NCBI GenBank assembly: GCA_014896535.1
Contig: JADBKE010000017.1
Location: 62,001-126,000, forward strand
From: Candidatus Fermentithermobacillaceae bacterium
GTDB taxonomy: Bacteria; Bacillota; Sulfobacillia; Fermentithermobacillales; DUSS01
Direction of reading: 5' to 3'
DNA: 64,000 nt
The notes beneath the pieces were generated by a model that was not told the origin of the DNA, did no database searches, and saw only the letters and a program-made list of their open reading frames with translations. A program made the position numbers and the translations under genes. Below are positions 37,033-46,937 of this stretch, in pieces. The first letter of the stretch is position 1. The number at the start of each line of letters is the position of its first letter.

Positions 37033-37746
37033 TTACCGGTTTTCCCCGGTCAGATGTCTCATCCGAGAAAGAGCTTCACGCTCGAGCCGGGACACCTGGG
37101 CCTGGGAAAGCCCGAGGTCACGGGCGACCTCAACCTGGGTCTTCCCCTGGAAATGCCTCAAGACGAGGATCGTTCGCAGGCGCGGCGGCAGGCGTTGGAG
37201 AGCCATCTTCAGATCGAGGTATTCCGTTCCCGGCAAATCCGCCGTCGCCGTAGAGTTCGGATCTGCCACCGTATCCCGACCGTCTTCCTCCCGCATGCCG
37301 TCGAGTTCCAGAGGAGCTCTTACCGATTCGAGAGCTTCCACGAGCTCGCCCAGCTCGACCCCCATAGCCTCGGCTACTTCCTTTGCGGAAGGTTGCCGCC
37401 CTCTGGAAACGCAGAACTCCGCTTCGACCTTTCTCGCCTTGAAGGCGAGCTCCCGGAGCTCCCTGGGAATCCGCAAGGGCGAGTTATCCCTGAGATACCT
37501 TCGGATTTCCCCGAGTATGACGGGAACCGCATAAGTGGAGAATTCGACGCCGTATGACGGGTCGAACCTGTCGATGGCTTTGAGGAGGCCTATGGCGCCT
37601 TGCTGGAAAAGGTCGTCCAACTCCCCGAGACCCCGGTAACGGAGGACACAGGCCCTGATGAGACCGGCGTTCTGCTGGAAGATCTTATCCCTCGACGCCT
37701 TGTCTCCCTGTCTCGCCCGCTGGAGAAGTTCCAGGTCTAGCGGCAT
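37033..37746 (-). CDS. sigF: RNA polymerase sporulation sigma factor SigF
   Basis: GLIRACVLRYRGLGELDDLFQQGAIGLLKAIDRFDPSYGVEFSTYAVPVILGEIRRYLRDNSPLRIPRELRELA; downstream of spoIIAA-spoIIAB. Confidence 0.93.
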   Translation of the reverse strand: MPLDLELLQRARQGDKASRDKIFQQNAGLIRACVLRYRGLGELDDLFQQGAIGLLKAIDRFDPSYGVEFSTYAVPVILGEIRRYLRDNSPLRIPRELRELAFKARKVEAEFCVSRGRQPSAKEVAEAMGVELGELVEALESVRAPLELDGMREEDGRDTVADPNSTATADLPGTEYLDLKMALQRLPPRLRTILVLRHFQGKTQVEVARDLGLSQAQVSRLEREALSRMRHLTGENR

Positions 37747-38183
37747 CTCTTCTTCAACATCCTGACGGTGGTGCCACGACCGGGGGAGGATTCCACCCAC
37801 AAGCTGTCCATGAAAGCTTCCATGAAGCTGAATCCCAGGCCCATATGTTCTTCGAGGGTCGAGAATCCGGGTTCTCTGGCCCGTTTGAGGTCGTCAATGC
37901 CTTTGCCAGTGTCCCTTACTATGACGGTTAAATCACCCTGGCCGTCCAGCGTGGCTTCGACCTCGACGTCACCCGTGCCGTTCGCGTAGGCGTGCAGAAC
38001 GGCATTGGATACGGCCTCCTGCACCGCTATCTTTATATCTTCGATGTCTCCCAGCGTGAACTCGCCCGAGGCGGCGAAGGTTGCCACGGCAACCCTCGCT
38101 ACCTGGACATTTTCGGGTTTAGCCGGAAACTTCAAAAACAATCTATTAGTCAACGGGCCTCCCCTCCCCCGTTTTTTCGCCAA
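37737..38183 (-). CDS. spoIIAB: Anti-sigma F factor
   Basis: LKFPAKPENVQVARVAVATFAA..DIKIAVQEAVSNAVLHAY..VIVRDTGKGIDDLKRAREPGF..HMGLGFSFMEAFMDSLWVES. Confidence 0.93.
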   Translation of the reverse strand: MAKKRGRGGPLTNRLFLKFPAKPENVQVARVAVATFAASGEFTLGDIEDIKIAVQEAVSNAVLHAYANGTGDVEVEATLDGQGDLTVIVRDTGKGIDDLKRAREPGFSTLEEHMGLGFSFMEAFMDSLWVESSPGRGTTVRMLKKRCR

Positions 38184-38532
38184 TCTTGTCCCCCAGACCC
38201 ATTGCGACGAGCGCTTCGTCGAGGCAGCTGAACCTCGGAATCAGAGAACCCATGCCCGCCAGGTCGAGCATGGCCGAAACGCGTTCCGGGACGTCGATCA
38301 GCACCATCTTCCCGCCCAGGGCGGAAATGTTTTTGTAGCGACCGAGGATGGCCGCGATCCCCGTGCTGTCGATAAACCCCACGCCTTTCAGGTTCAAGAT
38401 CAAGTTTAAAAGGCCGGTCTTGCGGATTTCTGAATCTACCTTTTCCTTAAACTCCCCGGCCGTCGAGAGGTCGAGATCCCCGGTCACCCTCGCCGCGAGG
38501 AACCAGGGGGTTTTGTGAAAAGTCAGGTGCAC
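38146..38532 (-). CDS. spoIIAA: Anti-sigma F factor antagonist
   Basis: VTGDLDLSTAGEFKEKVDSEI..LILNLKGVGFIDSTGIAAILGRYKNI STAS domain; GTG start about 38532. Confidence 0.92.
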   Translation of the reverse strand: MHLTFHKTPWFLAARVTGDLDLSTAGEFKEKVDSEIRKTGLLNLILNLKGVGFIDSTGIAAILGRYKNISALGGKMVLIDVPERVSAMLDLAGMGSLIPRFSCLDEALVAMGLGDKIGEKTGEGRPVD

Positions 38533-38671
38533 GACGCAGCACCACCTTTTCCCGGTTTTAGCGTTTGGGAGGGATTCTACGGTGAGGAAGAGAATTCCTT
38601 TTTTCTCCCCGTGATCCTCCCGTACCGGCCCCCCCACCCGGACCGGGCACCGCGAGAAACCTCCTCCATGT

Positions 38672-39973
38672 CTACCTGGGCAACCTTCCCGTTACCAGCA
38701 CTTTCACGTACCTGAGGAAATGATGGAGGAAACCAGCTTTGGGTACTGAGTCCGCCGCCACCAGTTTCACGGTCAAGGTATGCTTTCCGTCGACGAAAAT
38801 ATCCATTTCCCCCACGGGAGCGCCTTCCTCCACCGGTGCCATCAGAGGAGATACCCGGATCTTCCTGGATACTTCTCCCCTTTCTCTTTTCAGGACGGTG
38901 ACTCCGACGTCGTCGGGGGCAACGAGCGGAACCTCATCTTTGGTGCCTCTCAACACCCTTGCGCTGCAGACGACTTCACCCCGGGAAGCCAGCTTGACGG
39001 AGCGGAAGTTGGCAAACGCCCAGTCCAGGAGCTTCCAGGTCTCGTTCATCCGCTGGTCGGGACTGGCCGCTCCCATCAGGACGACGATGAACCGGGAGCC
39101 TTCCCGCTTAGCCGTGGCGACTACGCAGTAGCCGGACTTAGCGGTATACCCGGTCTTCAGCCCGTCGCAACCGTCGTACAAATAGACCAACTTGTTGAAG
39201 TTTGTTAACAGGTTGCGGCCTCCTCTGAACTCTTGCTGGTAGATACGGGTGTAGTCGAGGAGGTGCGGGACGCCTACCGCGTGACGGGAGAGGATCGCCA
39301 TGTCCATAGCGGTGGTGTAATGACCTTCTTCGTCGAGCCCGTGCGCGTTTTTGAAATTGGTATCGGTCATCCCGAGGGCTTTCGCTTTCTCGTTCATCAT
39401 GGAGACGAACGCGCCCTCATCGCCCGCCAGGAATTCGGCCACGACTACGCTGGCGTCATTAGCCGACCCCACGGCGATGGCTTTCAACCATTCGTCCAGG
39501 GTCATCGCCTCTCCCGGCTCGGCCCATACCTCCGTGCCCCCCATTTCCCAGGCGTTTTCCGAAGTGACAGCCTCGTCCGTAAGCTTCGCCCGCCCTTCGG
39601 CAACGGCTTCCAGCGCCAGTACGAGAGTCATGATCTTGGTCAGACTTGCGGGAGCCCTCCTCTCTCTGGCATTTTTCTCCATCAAGATTTCCCCGGAAAC
39701 CGCGTCCATCACTACCACCGAGGGAGACTCCACTTTTGGCGGCTGGGGCCTGTCCTCGGGAGAAAGGGTTACGATGGTCGTTCCGGTCGAAGCCCGGAGG
39801 GGTGGCTTGGTGACAGAAAGATATATCGAGAGCACCGTTCCGGCGACGAGGCATAAAGCCAGAACCGGCCGGATGAACCCCGGCGAAGCGAAACTGCAAG
39901 TCACCGCCCGGCCGGCAGTGGATTTACGCGGATACACGCACGTTTTCGCCACAGAGCATCCCCCCAGAAACAT
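38672..39973 (-). CDS. dacF: D-alanyl-D-alanine carboxypeptidase
   Basis: RRAPASLTKIMTLVLALEA (SxxK), ANDASVVVAEF, DGLKTGYTAKSGYCVVATAKREG (KTG). Confidence 0.93.
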   Translation of the reverse strand: MFLGGCSVAKTCVYPRKSTAGRAVTCSFASPGFIRPVLALCLVAGTVLSIYLSVTKPPLRASTGTTIVTLSPEDRPQPPKVESPSVVVMDAVSGEILMEKNARERRAPASLTKIMTLVLALEAVAEGRAKLTDEAVTSENAWEMGGTEVWAEPGEAMTLDEWLKAIAVGSANDASVVVAEFLAGDEGAFVSMMNEKAKALGMTDTNFKNAHGLDEEGHYTTAMDMAILSRHAVGVPHLLDYTRIYQQEFRGGRNLLTNFNKLVYLYDGCDGLKTGYTAKSGYCVVATAKREGSRFIVVLMGAASPDQRMNETWKLLDWAFANFRSVKLASRGEVVCSARVLRGTKDEVPLVAPDDVGVTVLKRERGEVSRKIRVSPLMAPVEEGAPVGEMDIFVDGKHTLTVKLVAADSVPKAGFLHHFLRYVKVLVTGRLPR

Positions 39974-40002
39974 TGATATCTGGAGGGATGCTCCGATATG
40001 AA

Positions 40003-40890
40003 TCAGGCTCTCGGGTGCGTCCTGGAGTACACGTCCTTAAGCCTAGACTTGGTTATATGAGTGTAAATCTGAGTGGTCGATATGTCGGCGTGGCCCAGCA
40101 TTTCCTGGACGGCCCTCAGGTCGGCACCGTTTTCCAAAAGGTGGGTGGCAAACGAGTGCCTCAACGTGTGCGGGGTGATTTCCTTCCTGATACCCGCCTG
40201 GGCGGCGTACTTCTTGACGATCTTCCAGAAACCTTGCCTGGTCAGCCTTGAACCGTGATGGTTTACGAACAGAGCTCTCTCCTTTGGATCCTGGATTATC
40301 TTGGGACGACCCTGGGAGAGATAAGCTGAAAGGGCGTTTACGGCCATGGTTCCCATGGGAACCAGGCGTTCTTTGGAGCCCTTCCCCCTGCACCTGACCA
40401 CCGCTTCCTGTAAGTCCACGTCTCCGATATTGAGGGATGTGAGCTCCGACACCCTTATGCCGGTCGCGTAGAGGAGCTCGAGCATGGCTTTATCTCTGAG
40501 CCCGTGAGGCGTTTTCGTATCGGGCTGGGCCAGGAGCAGGTCAACCTCTTCCACCGTGAGTACCTTGGGGAGCTTGCGCTCCAGTTTCGGGGAAGCCAGG
40601 GCGTCAGTAGGGTCCCTGTCCACCACGTTTTCCTTTATCAGGAAATGGTAAAAAGCCTTCAGGGCGGCAAGCCGCCTCGCTATGGTAGCGGTAGCTTTCC
40701 CCTGCTTCCTCAGGTACATGAGGTAAGCTACTATGGTGCTCTGGGACGCGCTAACCAGAGTCTCAGAGCCCCCCTTCTCCAAAAACTCCTGATACTGCTT
40801 CAGGTCTCTCGAATAGGACTCCAGAGTGTTGAGAGCAAGTCCTCTCTCATTCCCCAGGTACCCTATGAACTGGTCTATGAGGGTCGCCAC
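40003..40890 (-). CDS. xerD: Site-specific tyrosine recombinase XerD
   Basis: ATGIRVSELTSLNIGDVD..TPHTLRHSFATHLLENGADLRAVQEMLGHADISTTQIYTHI. Confidence 0.93.
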   Translation of the reverse strand: MATLIDQFIGYLGNERGLALNTLESYSRDLKQYQEFLEKGGSETLVSASQSTIVAYLMYLRKQGKATATIARRLAALKAFYHFLIKENVVDRDPTDALASPKLERKLPKVLTVEEVDLLLAQPDTKTPHGLRDKAMLELLYATGIRVSELTSLNIGDVDLQEAVVRCRGKGSKERLVPMGTMAVNALSAYLSQGRPKIIQDPKERALFVNHHGSRLTRQGFWKIVKKYAAQAGIRKEITPHTLRHSFATHLLENGADLRAVQEMLGHADISTTQIYTHITKSRLKDVYSRTHPRA

Positions 40891-41136
40891 GGAAACACCC
40901 TCCCCCTTCGACTTAAGGCCGGTTTCCGGCGAACAAACGTGGAGTTCAATCCGAACTTAAGCCTCGCTTTTGGCCTTCACAGAAGATCCTTTGCTTTCAT
41001 TATTTTTCCCCGCGGACACCGCCTTATCCTGTATGACCACATCGTCCCTGACCCGGTTTTTCCTTTAAACTCATATGAGGGTGACAGTAAAACTATTCAT
41101 TCAAAGGCGACGGCCTCACCCGTAGCCTCAGGCAAA

Positions 41137-41164
41137 CAAGCCCCCGCCCTGGACGGACGGGGGC
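41137..41164 (-). terminator. Intrinsic terminator downstream of ald
   Basis: Minus strand GCCCCCG..CGGGGGC followed by TTGTTTGCC. Confidence 0.55.
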
Positions 41165-41213
41165 CGGAGTTCGACCCGCCTGTTAGTTTTCCCCTGATCG
41201 AACTGGGAGTTAA

Positions 41214-42335
41214 CTAGAATCCCAGCGCTTCTTCGAGCGGCGTATAAGGAAGCCCGTGAGCTTCCGCCACCGCTTTGTAAGTGATCTTGCCCCTGGTGAC
41301 GTTCACGCCCTTGGCCAGGGCCGGATTTTCCCGCACCGCTCTCACAAAGCCTTTGTTGGCCAGCTCAAGAGCGTACGGCAGAGTGGCGTTGGTCAGGGCA
41401 AAGGTGGACGTCCTGGGTACCGCACCGGGGATGTTCGGTACCGAATAATGAACCACCCCGTGCTTGATGAAAACTGGGTCCGAATGGCTCGTGATCCGGT
41501 CCATCGTCTCCACGCACCCGCCCTGGTCTATAGCGACGTCCACTATCACCGAGCCGGGCTTCATCTTCTTGACCATCTCTTCGGTGACCAGTCTGGGTGC
41601 CCTGGCGCCGGGTATCAAAACGGCGCCCACGACCAGGTCGGCTTCCTCGACCGCTTGCGCTATGTTAAATGCGTTGGAAGCCAGGGTATTAACCCTTCCG
41701 CCGAAGATATCGTCGAGGTAGCGCAATCTGTCGAGGTTGATGTCGAGGACCGTCACGTTAGCCCCCATACCCACCGCGATTTTGGCCGCGTTGGTTCCGA
41801 CGGTTCCTCCTCCGATTATCACGACGTTGGCCGGAGGAACACCCGGAACCCCGCCGAGGAGGACTCCCCTTCCTCCATGCCTCTTTTCGAGGAAGTGAGC
41901 TCCGATCTGAACCGACATCCTACCGGCGATCTCGCTCATCGGTGTCAGGAGAGGCAGGGTCCTGTCTTTGGTTTCGACGGTTTCATAAGCTATGGCGTCT
42001 ACCTTCCTGTTTACAAGCACCCGCGTGAGTTCGGGCTCCGGAGCGAGGTGGAGATAAGTGAAAAGAATCTGCCCTTCCCTCATGAGGTCGTACTCGGGAG
42101 GCAGGGGCTCCTTGACCTTAATGATCATGTCCGCCTGCTCATATACCTCTCGAGGTCCCGGCAGTATTGTCGCGCCCGCCCTGCGGTAATCGTCGTCGGT
42201 AAATCCCGAACCGACACCGGCGGAAGCTTCCACGAGAACCTGATGACCCGCTTTCGTGAAAGCTACCACCCCCGCGGGAGTCACCGATACCCGGTTTTCG
42301 TCGGGCTTAATCTCCTTGGGTACTCCGATCTTCAC
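41214..42335 (-). CDS. ald: Alanine dehydrogenase
   Basis: [87 protein letters not shown] start about 42335. Confidence 0.95.
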   Translation of the reverse strand: MKIGVPKEIKPDENRVSVTPAGVVAFTKAGHQVLVEASAGVGSGFTDDDYRRAGATILPGPREVYEQADMIIKVKEPLPPEYDLMREGQILFTYLHLAPEPELTRVLVNRKVDAIAYETVETKDRTLPLLTPMSEIAGRMSVQIGAHFLEKRHGGRGVLLGGVPGVPPANVVIIGGGTVGTNAAKIAVGMGANVTVLDINLDRLRYLDDIFGGRVNTLASNAFNIAQAVEEADLVVGAVLIPGARAPRLVTEEMVKKMKPGSVIVDVAIDQGGCVETMDRITSHSDPVFIKHGVVHYSVPNIPGAVPRTSTFALTNATLPYALELANKGFVRAVRENPALAKGVNVTRGKITYKAVAEAHGLPYTPLEEALGF

Positions 42336-42499
42336 AAGGTCATCCCCTCTCGTACGTCTTTTGGGTCCAATGACACCTCGGATGTTTTTCGACATGCGGA
42401 GCCCAAGTCCTGCCTTTCAGAGAGCACCGGCGAAAAGATCGTTCTTAAAATCACTATCCCTGCACAAGACGGTTTTCTTTGTCGCCCGTCACCGCGGTG

Positions 42500-43096
42500 T
42501 CAGGATAAGAGCCCGATCAGGAGGGGGGAGAGATGAGCCTCGAGCACCGCTGCCAGGAGGAAAAGTCCGCACAGGCGCGCCCAGTAAGCTGTGTACTTAA
42601 ACACCTGGTTCCACAGCTGCGCCGGTGCCAGGTAAGCCCTCTCCCGAATCAGCGCAAAGGAAAAGGAGACGGCATAAGACACCATGAAGATGAGAGCGGG
42701 TACCGCCAGGAGGTTGTGAGGAACCAGCCCCAGCAGCACCAAGAGAGGTCCCCGTGGTCCTTCCGATACCAGGAAGCTTGCGCTGAACGCCAGGGCGAAT
42801 CCGCGCACGAACACCAGAGCGCAAGCTATCGGAATCCCGATGATGGTCAGGCCGAGCGCCCAGACTAAAAGCGCTGTCTTGAGGTTTTGCAACAAAGCTA
42901 TCTTTAAAACCGAGAGCGAGTCGATCCCGGGGTTGTTGAGGGTGGTCAAAAACACCTGGACGTACGAAAGAAGCTCCGCCTTTTCCATCGGGTCCAACGC
43001 CTTGACGGCTACAGCTCCGAGAACCGCGCCTAAAATGAAAAAGGCGAGGGAAAGCACAAGGGGAGAAGAAACCCTGAACGTCATACCGGCCCTCAC
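42500..43096 (-). CDS. spoIIM: Stage II sporulation protein M
   Basis: SLAFFILGAVLGAVAVKAL..LKIALLQNLKTALLVWALGLTIIGIPIACALVFVRGFALAFSASFLV..LLVLLGLVPHNLLAVPALI. Confidence 0.9.
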   Translation of the reverse strand: MRAGMTFRVSSPLVLSLAFFILGAVLGAVAVKALDPMEKAELLSYVQVFLTTLNNPGIDSLSVLKIALLQNLKTALLVWALGLTIIGIPIACALVFVRGFALAFSASFLVSEGPRGPLLVLLGLVPHNLLAVPALIFMVSYAVSFSFALIRERAYLAPAQLWNQVFKYTAYWARLCGLFLLAAVLEAHLSPLLIGLLS

Positions 43097-43144
43097 CCAT
43101 CGTTACGTTTAGGAGAGCATATGCCCGGAGGGCCGGGAGTATGT

Positions 43145-43972
43145 CTAGGCCTCTTCTTTTCGCTTCTCTCCGGCAGGAGACCCCGGCACGGCGGCCTTTC
43201 CGTCCTCCGTCTCTTCCTGTTCTTCCTCGCCCTCGCCCAGTTCTTCCGTCTCGGTTTCTTCCTCGGGCACGTCGATCATCCTTCCGGCGCGGAACAAGCT
43301 TCCTCTGGGGGGTAAAGATTCAAGTCGCCTGTTGATGGCGTCCAGAGTAGCCCTGACGGTAGCCTCGACGGGTTCGTGCCTTACCAGCGCAGCTCCCAGG
43401 AGATCCTCGTGCCTTCCCGGGGTAATGAGGTCCACCAGGACCAGGATGGCCGTCTTGTCCCTGATCCTGGTGGTGACCACATCCTCGACTGTAAAGACGT
43501 TGTCCGGCTCGATGGTGAGGTTCGCCGCTTTCACGCAAGCTTTCGCCGCCGCCAGGAGCATCCCGGTTTCGTGCATCTCAGCCTCGGATTTGGCGGAGTA
43601 AGTGACGGTCCTGTCGTCCTCAACTTTCTGCAGCTTGACCGAAATCTGAGCTTGCCTTGACAGCTGGTCCGTCACGATCTCCAGCCCCGCAAGGATCAGA
43701 CGGACCGACAGGCGCAGGTCACCCACCTGAACCTGAGCGACGGAAACCTTTTTCCTGTCGAGAGTGATATTCCACTGAGCCTTGAGAGCGCTCAGAATGT
43801 CCCTGACTATTTGTTTGGGGCTTCGCCCGAGGCCGGTCAGGACGTGCACCTCTTCGATGGCGCCCCAATCGTTCACAACAACCCTCACACGCTGAACACC
43901 CGGAAGGCAGGCTAAAAGGGATTCGATTTCTTCCACGGTCACTTTCTTCCTGACGTCCACAGCGCCCGACAC
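43145..43972 (-). CDS. Uncharacterised protein with acidic C-terminal tail
   Basis: 275 aa; VEEIESLLACLPGVQRVRVVVNDWGAIEEVHVLTGLGRSPKQIVRDILSAL..; tail EEETETEELGEGEEEQEETEDGK; no family recognised. Confidence 0.6.
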   Translation of the reverse strand: MSGAVDVRKKVTVEEIESLLACLPGVQRVRVVVNDWGAIEEVHVLTGLGRSPKQIVRDILSALKAQWNITLDRKKVSVAQVQVGDLRLSVRLILAGLEIVTDQLSRQAQISVKLQKVEDDRTVTYSAKSEAEMHETGMLLAAAKACVKAANLTIEPDNVFTVEDVVTTRIRDKTAILVLVDLITPGRHEDLLGAALVRHEPVEATVRATLDAINRRLESLPPRGSLFRAGRMIDVPEEETETEELGEGEEEQEETEDGKAAVPGSPAGEKRKEEA

Positions 43973-44010
43973 CTCCGCAACCCACCACGCCTTTCGGGCC
44001 CCAGCTCACG

Positions 44011-44625
44011 CTACGTGCCGGCTCGGGCCAAAGAAGCCCCTTTTCTGAGAGCCTGCTCGTTCATGGGCAAGAGGTCGTGGTGCCTCTCGTGAATCACGTC
44101 TTTCAGGGATCTTATCACGGATCCCAGGGTGACGCAGGAAGTAGCTTCCACCAGCGCTCCCAAGCAGACCATGTTGGCCACCTTTTCCGAGCCGATTTCC
44201 CGGGCCACTTCATTGGCGGGGATCTTCAGCACACGAATGTCTCTTCTATGATCATCGACCTTCACGAGGGACGAGTTTAGCACCAGGAGGCCTCCCGGAA
44301 CCACGGCTTTGTGGAACTTGGCAAAGGAAGGGCCGTTCATGACGATACACGAGGTGGGCTCCGTGACTACCGGGGAAGCTATCTCTTCGTCGGATACCAC
44401 CACCGCGCAATTGGCAGTGCCCCCTCGCATTTCAGGGCCGTACGAGGGAAGCCACGAAACCTTCTTGCCCTCTTTCATACCCGCATAAGTGAGAAGTGTT
44501 CCGATGAGCATTATCCCCTGACCGCCGAAACCGGCCATGATTATCTCGTGAGTCACCTCGCGTCGCCCTCCTTTACCTTGAACTCTCCCAGCGGGAAGAC
44601 GGGGATCATCTTCTCTTCGATCCAC
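44011..44625 (-). CDS. 2-oxoacid:ferredoxin oxidoreductase gamma subunit
   Basis: [63 protein letters not shown]. Confidence 0.93.
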   Translation of the reverse strand: MDRREDDPRLPAGRVQGKGGRREVTHEIIMAGFGGQGIMLIGTLLTYAGMKEGKKVSWLPSYGPEMRGGTANCAVVVSDEEIASPVVTEPTSCIVMNGPSFAKFHKAVVPGGLLVLNSSLVKVDDHRRDIRVLKIPANEVAREIGSEKVANMVCLGALVEATSCVTLGSVIRSLKDVIHERHHDLLPMNEQALRKGASLARAGT

Positions 44626-45302
44626 TTGAGGGCCTCCAGGGGAGGAACTCCCCAGTTTGTCGGGCAGGAAGAGAGCAACTCTACGAGGGAGAACCCTTTC
44701 TTCTGGATCTGGGTTTCGAAGGCCTTCTTTATAGAAGCCTTAGCTTTGGCGATGTTCGCCGCATTGTGGAGCGAACACCTGGCGATATAGGCTGCTCCAT
44801 CCACGGTGGCCAGAAGCTCGGAAACCCGCAGAGGGTAGCCCTGAATAGCAGGCTGACGCCCTAGAGGTGTGGTGGTTGTCCGCATTCCCTCAAGGGTGGT
44901 GGGAGCCATCTGCCCGCCGGTCATCCCGTAGATGGCGTTGTTGATGAATATCACGGTGATGTTTTCGCCGCGCACCGCAGCGTGCAGCACCTCAGCGGCA
45001 CCGATGGATGCGAGATCGCCGTCCCCCTGATAGGTGAAGACTATAGTGTCTGGTACCACCCTTTTGATTCCGGTGGCTACCGCCGGAGCGCGCCCGTGAG
45101 CTGCTTGCTGGAAGTCCACGTCGATGTAGTTGTAGGCGAATACCGAACATCCCACGGATGCCACACCTACGGTGTTTCCCTGGATACCGAGTTCGTCTAT
45201 GACCTCGGCCAGGATCCGGTGGGCGATACCGTGAGTGCAACCCGGACAGTAGTGGGTCGCCACGTCCTTCAGCACGCGGGGTCTTTCGTATACGGCCTTC
45301 AC
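44553..45302 (-). CDS. 2-oxoacid:ferredoxin oxidoreductase beta (TPP) subunit
   Basis: [71 protein letters not shown]. Confidence 0.93.
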   Translation of the reverse strand: MKAVYERPRVLKDVATHYCPGCTHGIAHRILAEVIDELGIQGNTVGVASVGCSVFAYNYIDVDFQQAAHGRAPAVATGIKRVVPDTIVFTYQGDGDLASIGAAEVLHAAVRGENITVIFINNAIYGMTGGQMAPTTLEGMRTTTTPLGRQPAIQGYPLRVSELLATVDGAAYIARCSLHNAANIAKAKASIKKAFETQIQKKGFSLVELLSSCPTNWGVPPLEALKWIEEKMIPVFPLGEFKVKEGDAR

Positions 45303-46454
45303 TTGCGCTCACCCCCTGCCACCCTGTCGTAGTAGTCGGTGATGGAAGGAGTCTTCCCCGAGACCATGTCCCTGATCCGCTTCAAAACCCCTTTGGGGAC
45401 CGGGACGGCACCACCGGTTCTGCCGTAAAAATAGACGGGTGCCCTGCCTTCTACGGAAAGCCTGACGTCTTCCACCATCTGACCGGTGGACATTTCCACG
45501 CACAAAAAGCCTTTGGCGCGGGGCAGCACGGCCTCGAAAGCTTGTTTCGGGAAAGGCCACAAGGTAATGGGTCTTATCAGTCCTACTTTGATCCCCTCGC
45601 TCCTCGCCATCGTCATGGCTGCCCGGCATACCCTGGCCATGGTACCGTAAGCTACGAGAAACCACTCGGCGTCGTCGGCCTTTTCCATGTCCCACATGAC
45701 TTCCTCTTTTTCGGCCCGCCGGTACTTCTCCTGAAGTCTCCAGTTGTGCGCGTCGAGCCCTTCCGGGTCCAGGATTATGGAGCTCAGGAGCCTGGATTTT
45801 CCGCCGCGGTTACCGGTGGTAGCCCACGGTTTGGAACGCGGGTCCGGCGGAGGAGTTTCATCGGGGAACGACACGGGCTCCATCATTTGCCCGAGCATTC
45901 CGTCGCCCAGTATCATCACGGGGTTCCGGTACTTTTCGGCGACGGCAAACGCCCGAAACATGATGTCCACCATTTCCTGAATGGACGAGGGACCGTACAC
46001 TATAAGCCTGTAATCACCGTGTCCACCGCCTTTGGTTGCCTGGAAATAATCGGACTGAGATGGCTGAATTCCCCCGAGACCCGGTCCGCCCCTCATCATG
46101 TTCACGATGACACACGGGATTTCCGAACCGCACAGGTACGAGATGCCTTCCTGCATCAAACTGATGCCCGGACTGGACGAGGAGATGAGCACCCTTCCGC
46201 CCGCGCCGCCCGCTCCGTATACCATGTTGATGGCGGCTACTTCGCTTTCGGCCTGGACGTAGACGCCCCCCACCTCCGGAAGCCTTCTCGCCATGTACTC
46301 GGGGATCTCGTTTTGCGGCGTGATCGGATAGCCGAAAAAGTAACGACATCCCGCTCTTATGGCGGCCTCGGCCACGGCTTCGTTGCCTTTCATGAGAACC
46401 ACTTCGGCCAAGATTTTCACCCCCGAATTCACCGAATGATTTGTCGCCGACATT
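45299..46454 (-). CDS. 2-oxoacid:ferredoxin oxidoreductase alpha subunit (VorB/KorA type)
   Basis: [80 protein letters not shown]. Confidence 0.92.
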
Positions 46455-46455
46455 T

Positions 46456-46668
46456 TCACCTGTATACCTCTATTACGGCATCTGGGCACATCCTCGCGCA
46501 GAGAGCGCAACTCGTACACTTCGCCTGGTCCTCATCGGAAACGGTAGCGGGGTGATACCCGAGATCGTTTAGACGGTCCGATATCGTGATGATCTTTCTG
46601 GGACATACGGCTACGCACAGCGCGCAGCTTTTGCAGTACTTTTCGTGGAACCGAACCCGTTTCTCCAA
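46456..46668 (-). CDS. 4Fe-4S ferredoxin-type (delta) subunit of 2-oxoacid:ferredoxin oxidoreductase
   Basis: YCKSCALCVAVCPRKII..KCTSCALCARMCPDAVI: two CxxCxxCxxxCP clusters. Confidence 0.92.
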   Translation of the reverse strand: MEKRVRFHEKYCKSCALCVAVCPRKIITISDRLNDLGYHPATVSDEDQAKCTSCALCARMCPDAVIEVYR

Positions 46669-46733
46669 TCTCTTACCCCCCTTTCCCTGTTTGCCTCACC
46701 GGCTCTCGACAGAAGACCGTCAAAAGCAGAGAC

Positions 46734-46770
46734 CCTCCGTCTCCGGTCACCGCTCGTTCGGAGACGGAGG
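46734..46770. other. Perfect 12-bp inverted repeat (stem-loop)
   Basis: CCTCCGTCTCCG-N13-CGGAGACGGAGG. Confidence 0.85.
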
Positions 46771-46937
46771 CGCTCTCGTCTATGTAAATTCCCGACTTCG
46801 TGAGGGGATTCCTGCCCGCTTTCGAAGCCGGACCGCGAAGCCGGATCGCCACGCAAATCGTCGGCCGGCCCACCGCACTTGGAGGCAGAACATCAGACAC
46901 CGTTTCCACCAAAGCGGGGAACCCGGCCGGAACCTCA

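Noticed and set aside
41256-42536. 426-aa plus-strand ORF antisense to ald
   Set aside because: Shadow ORF over a clear alanine dehydrogenase.
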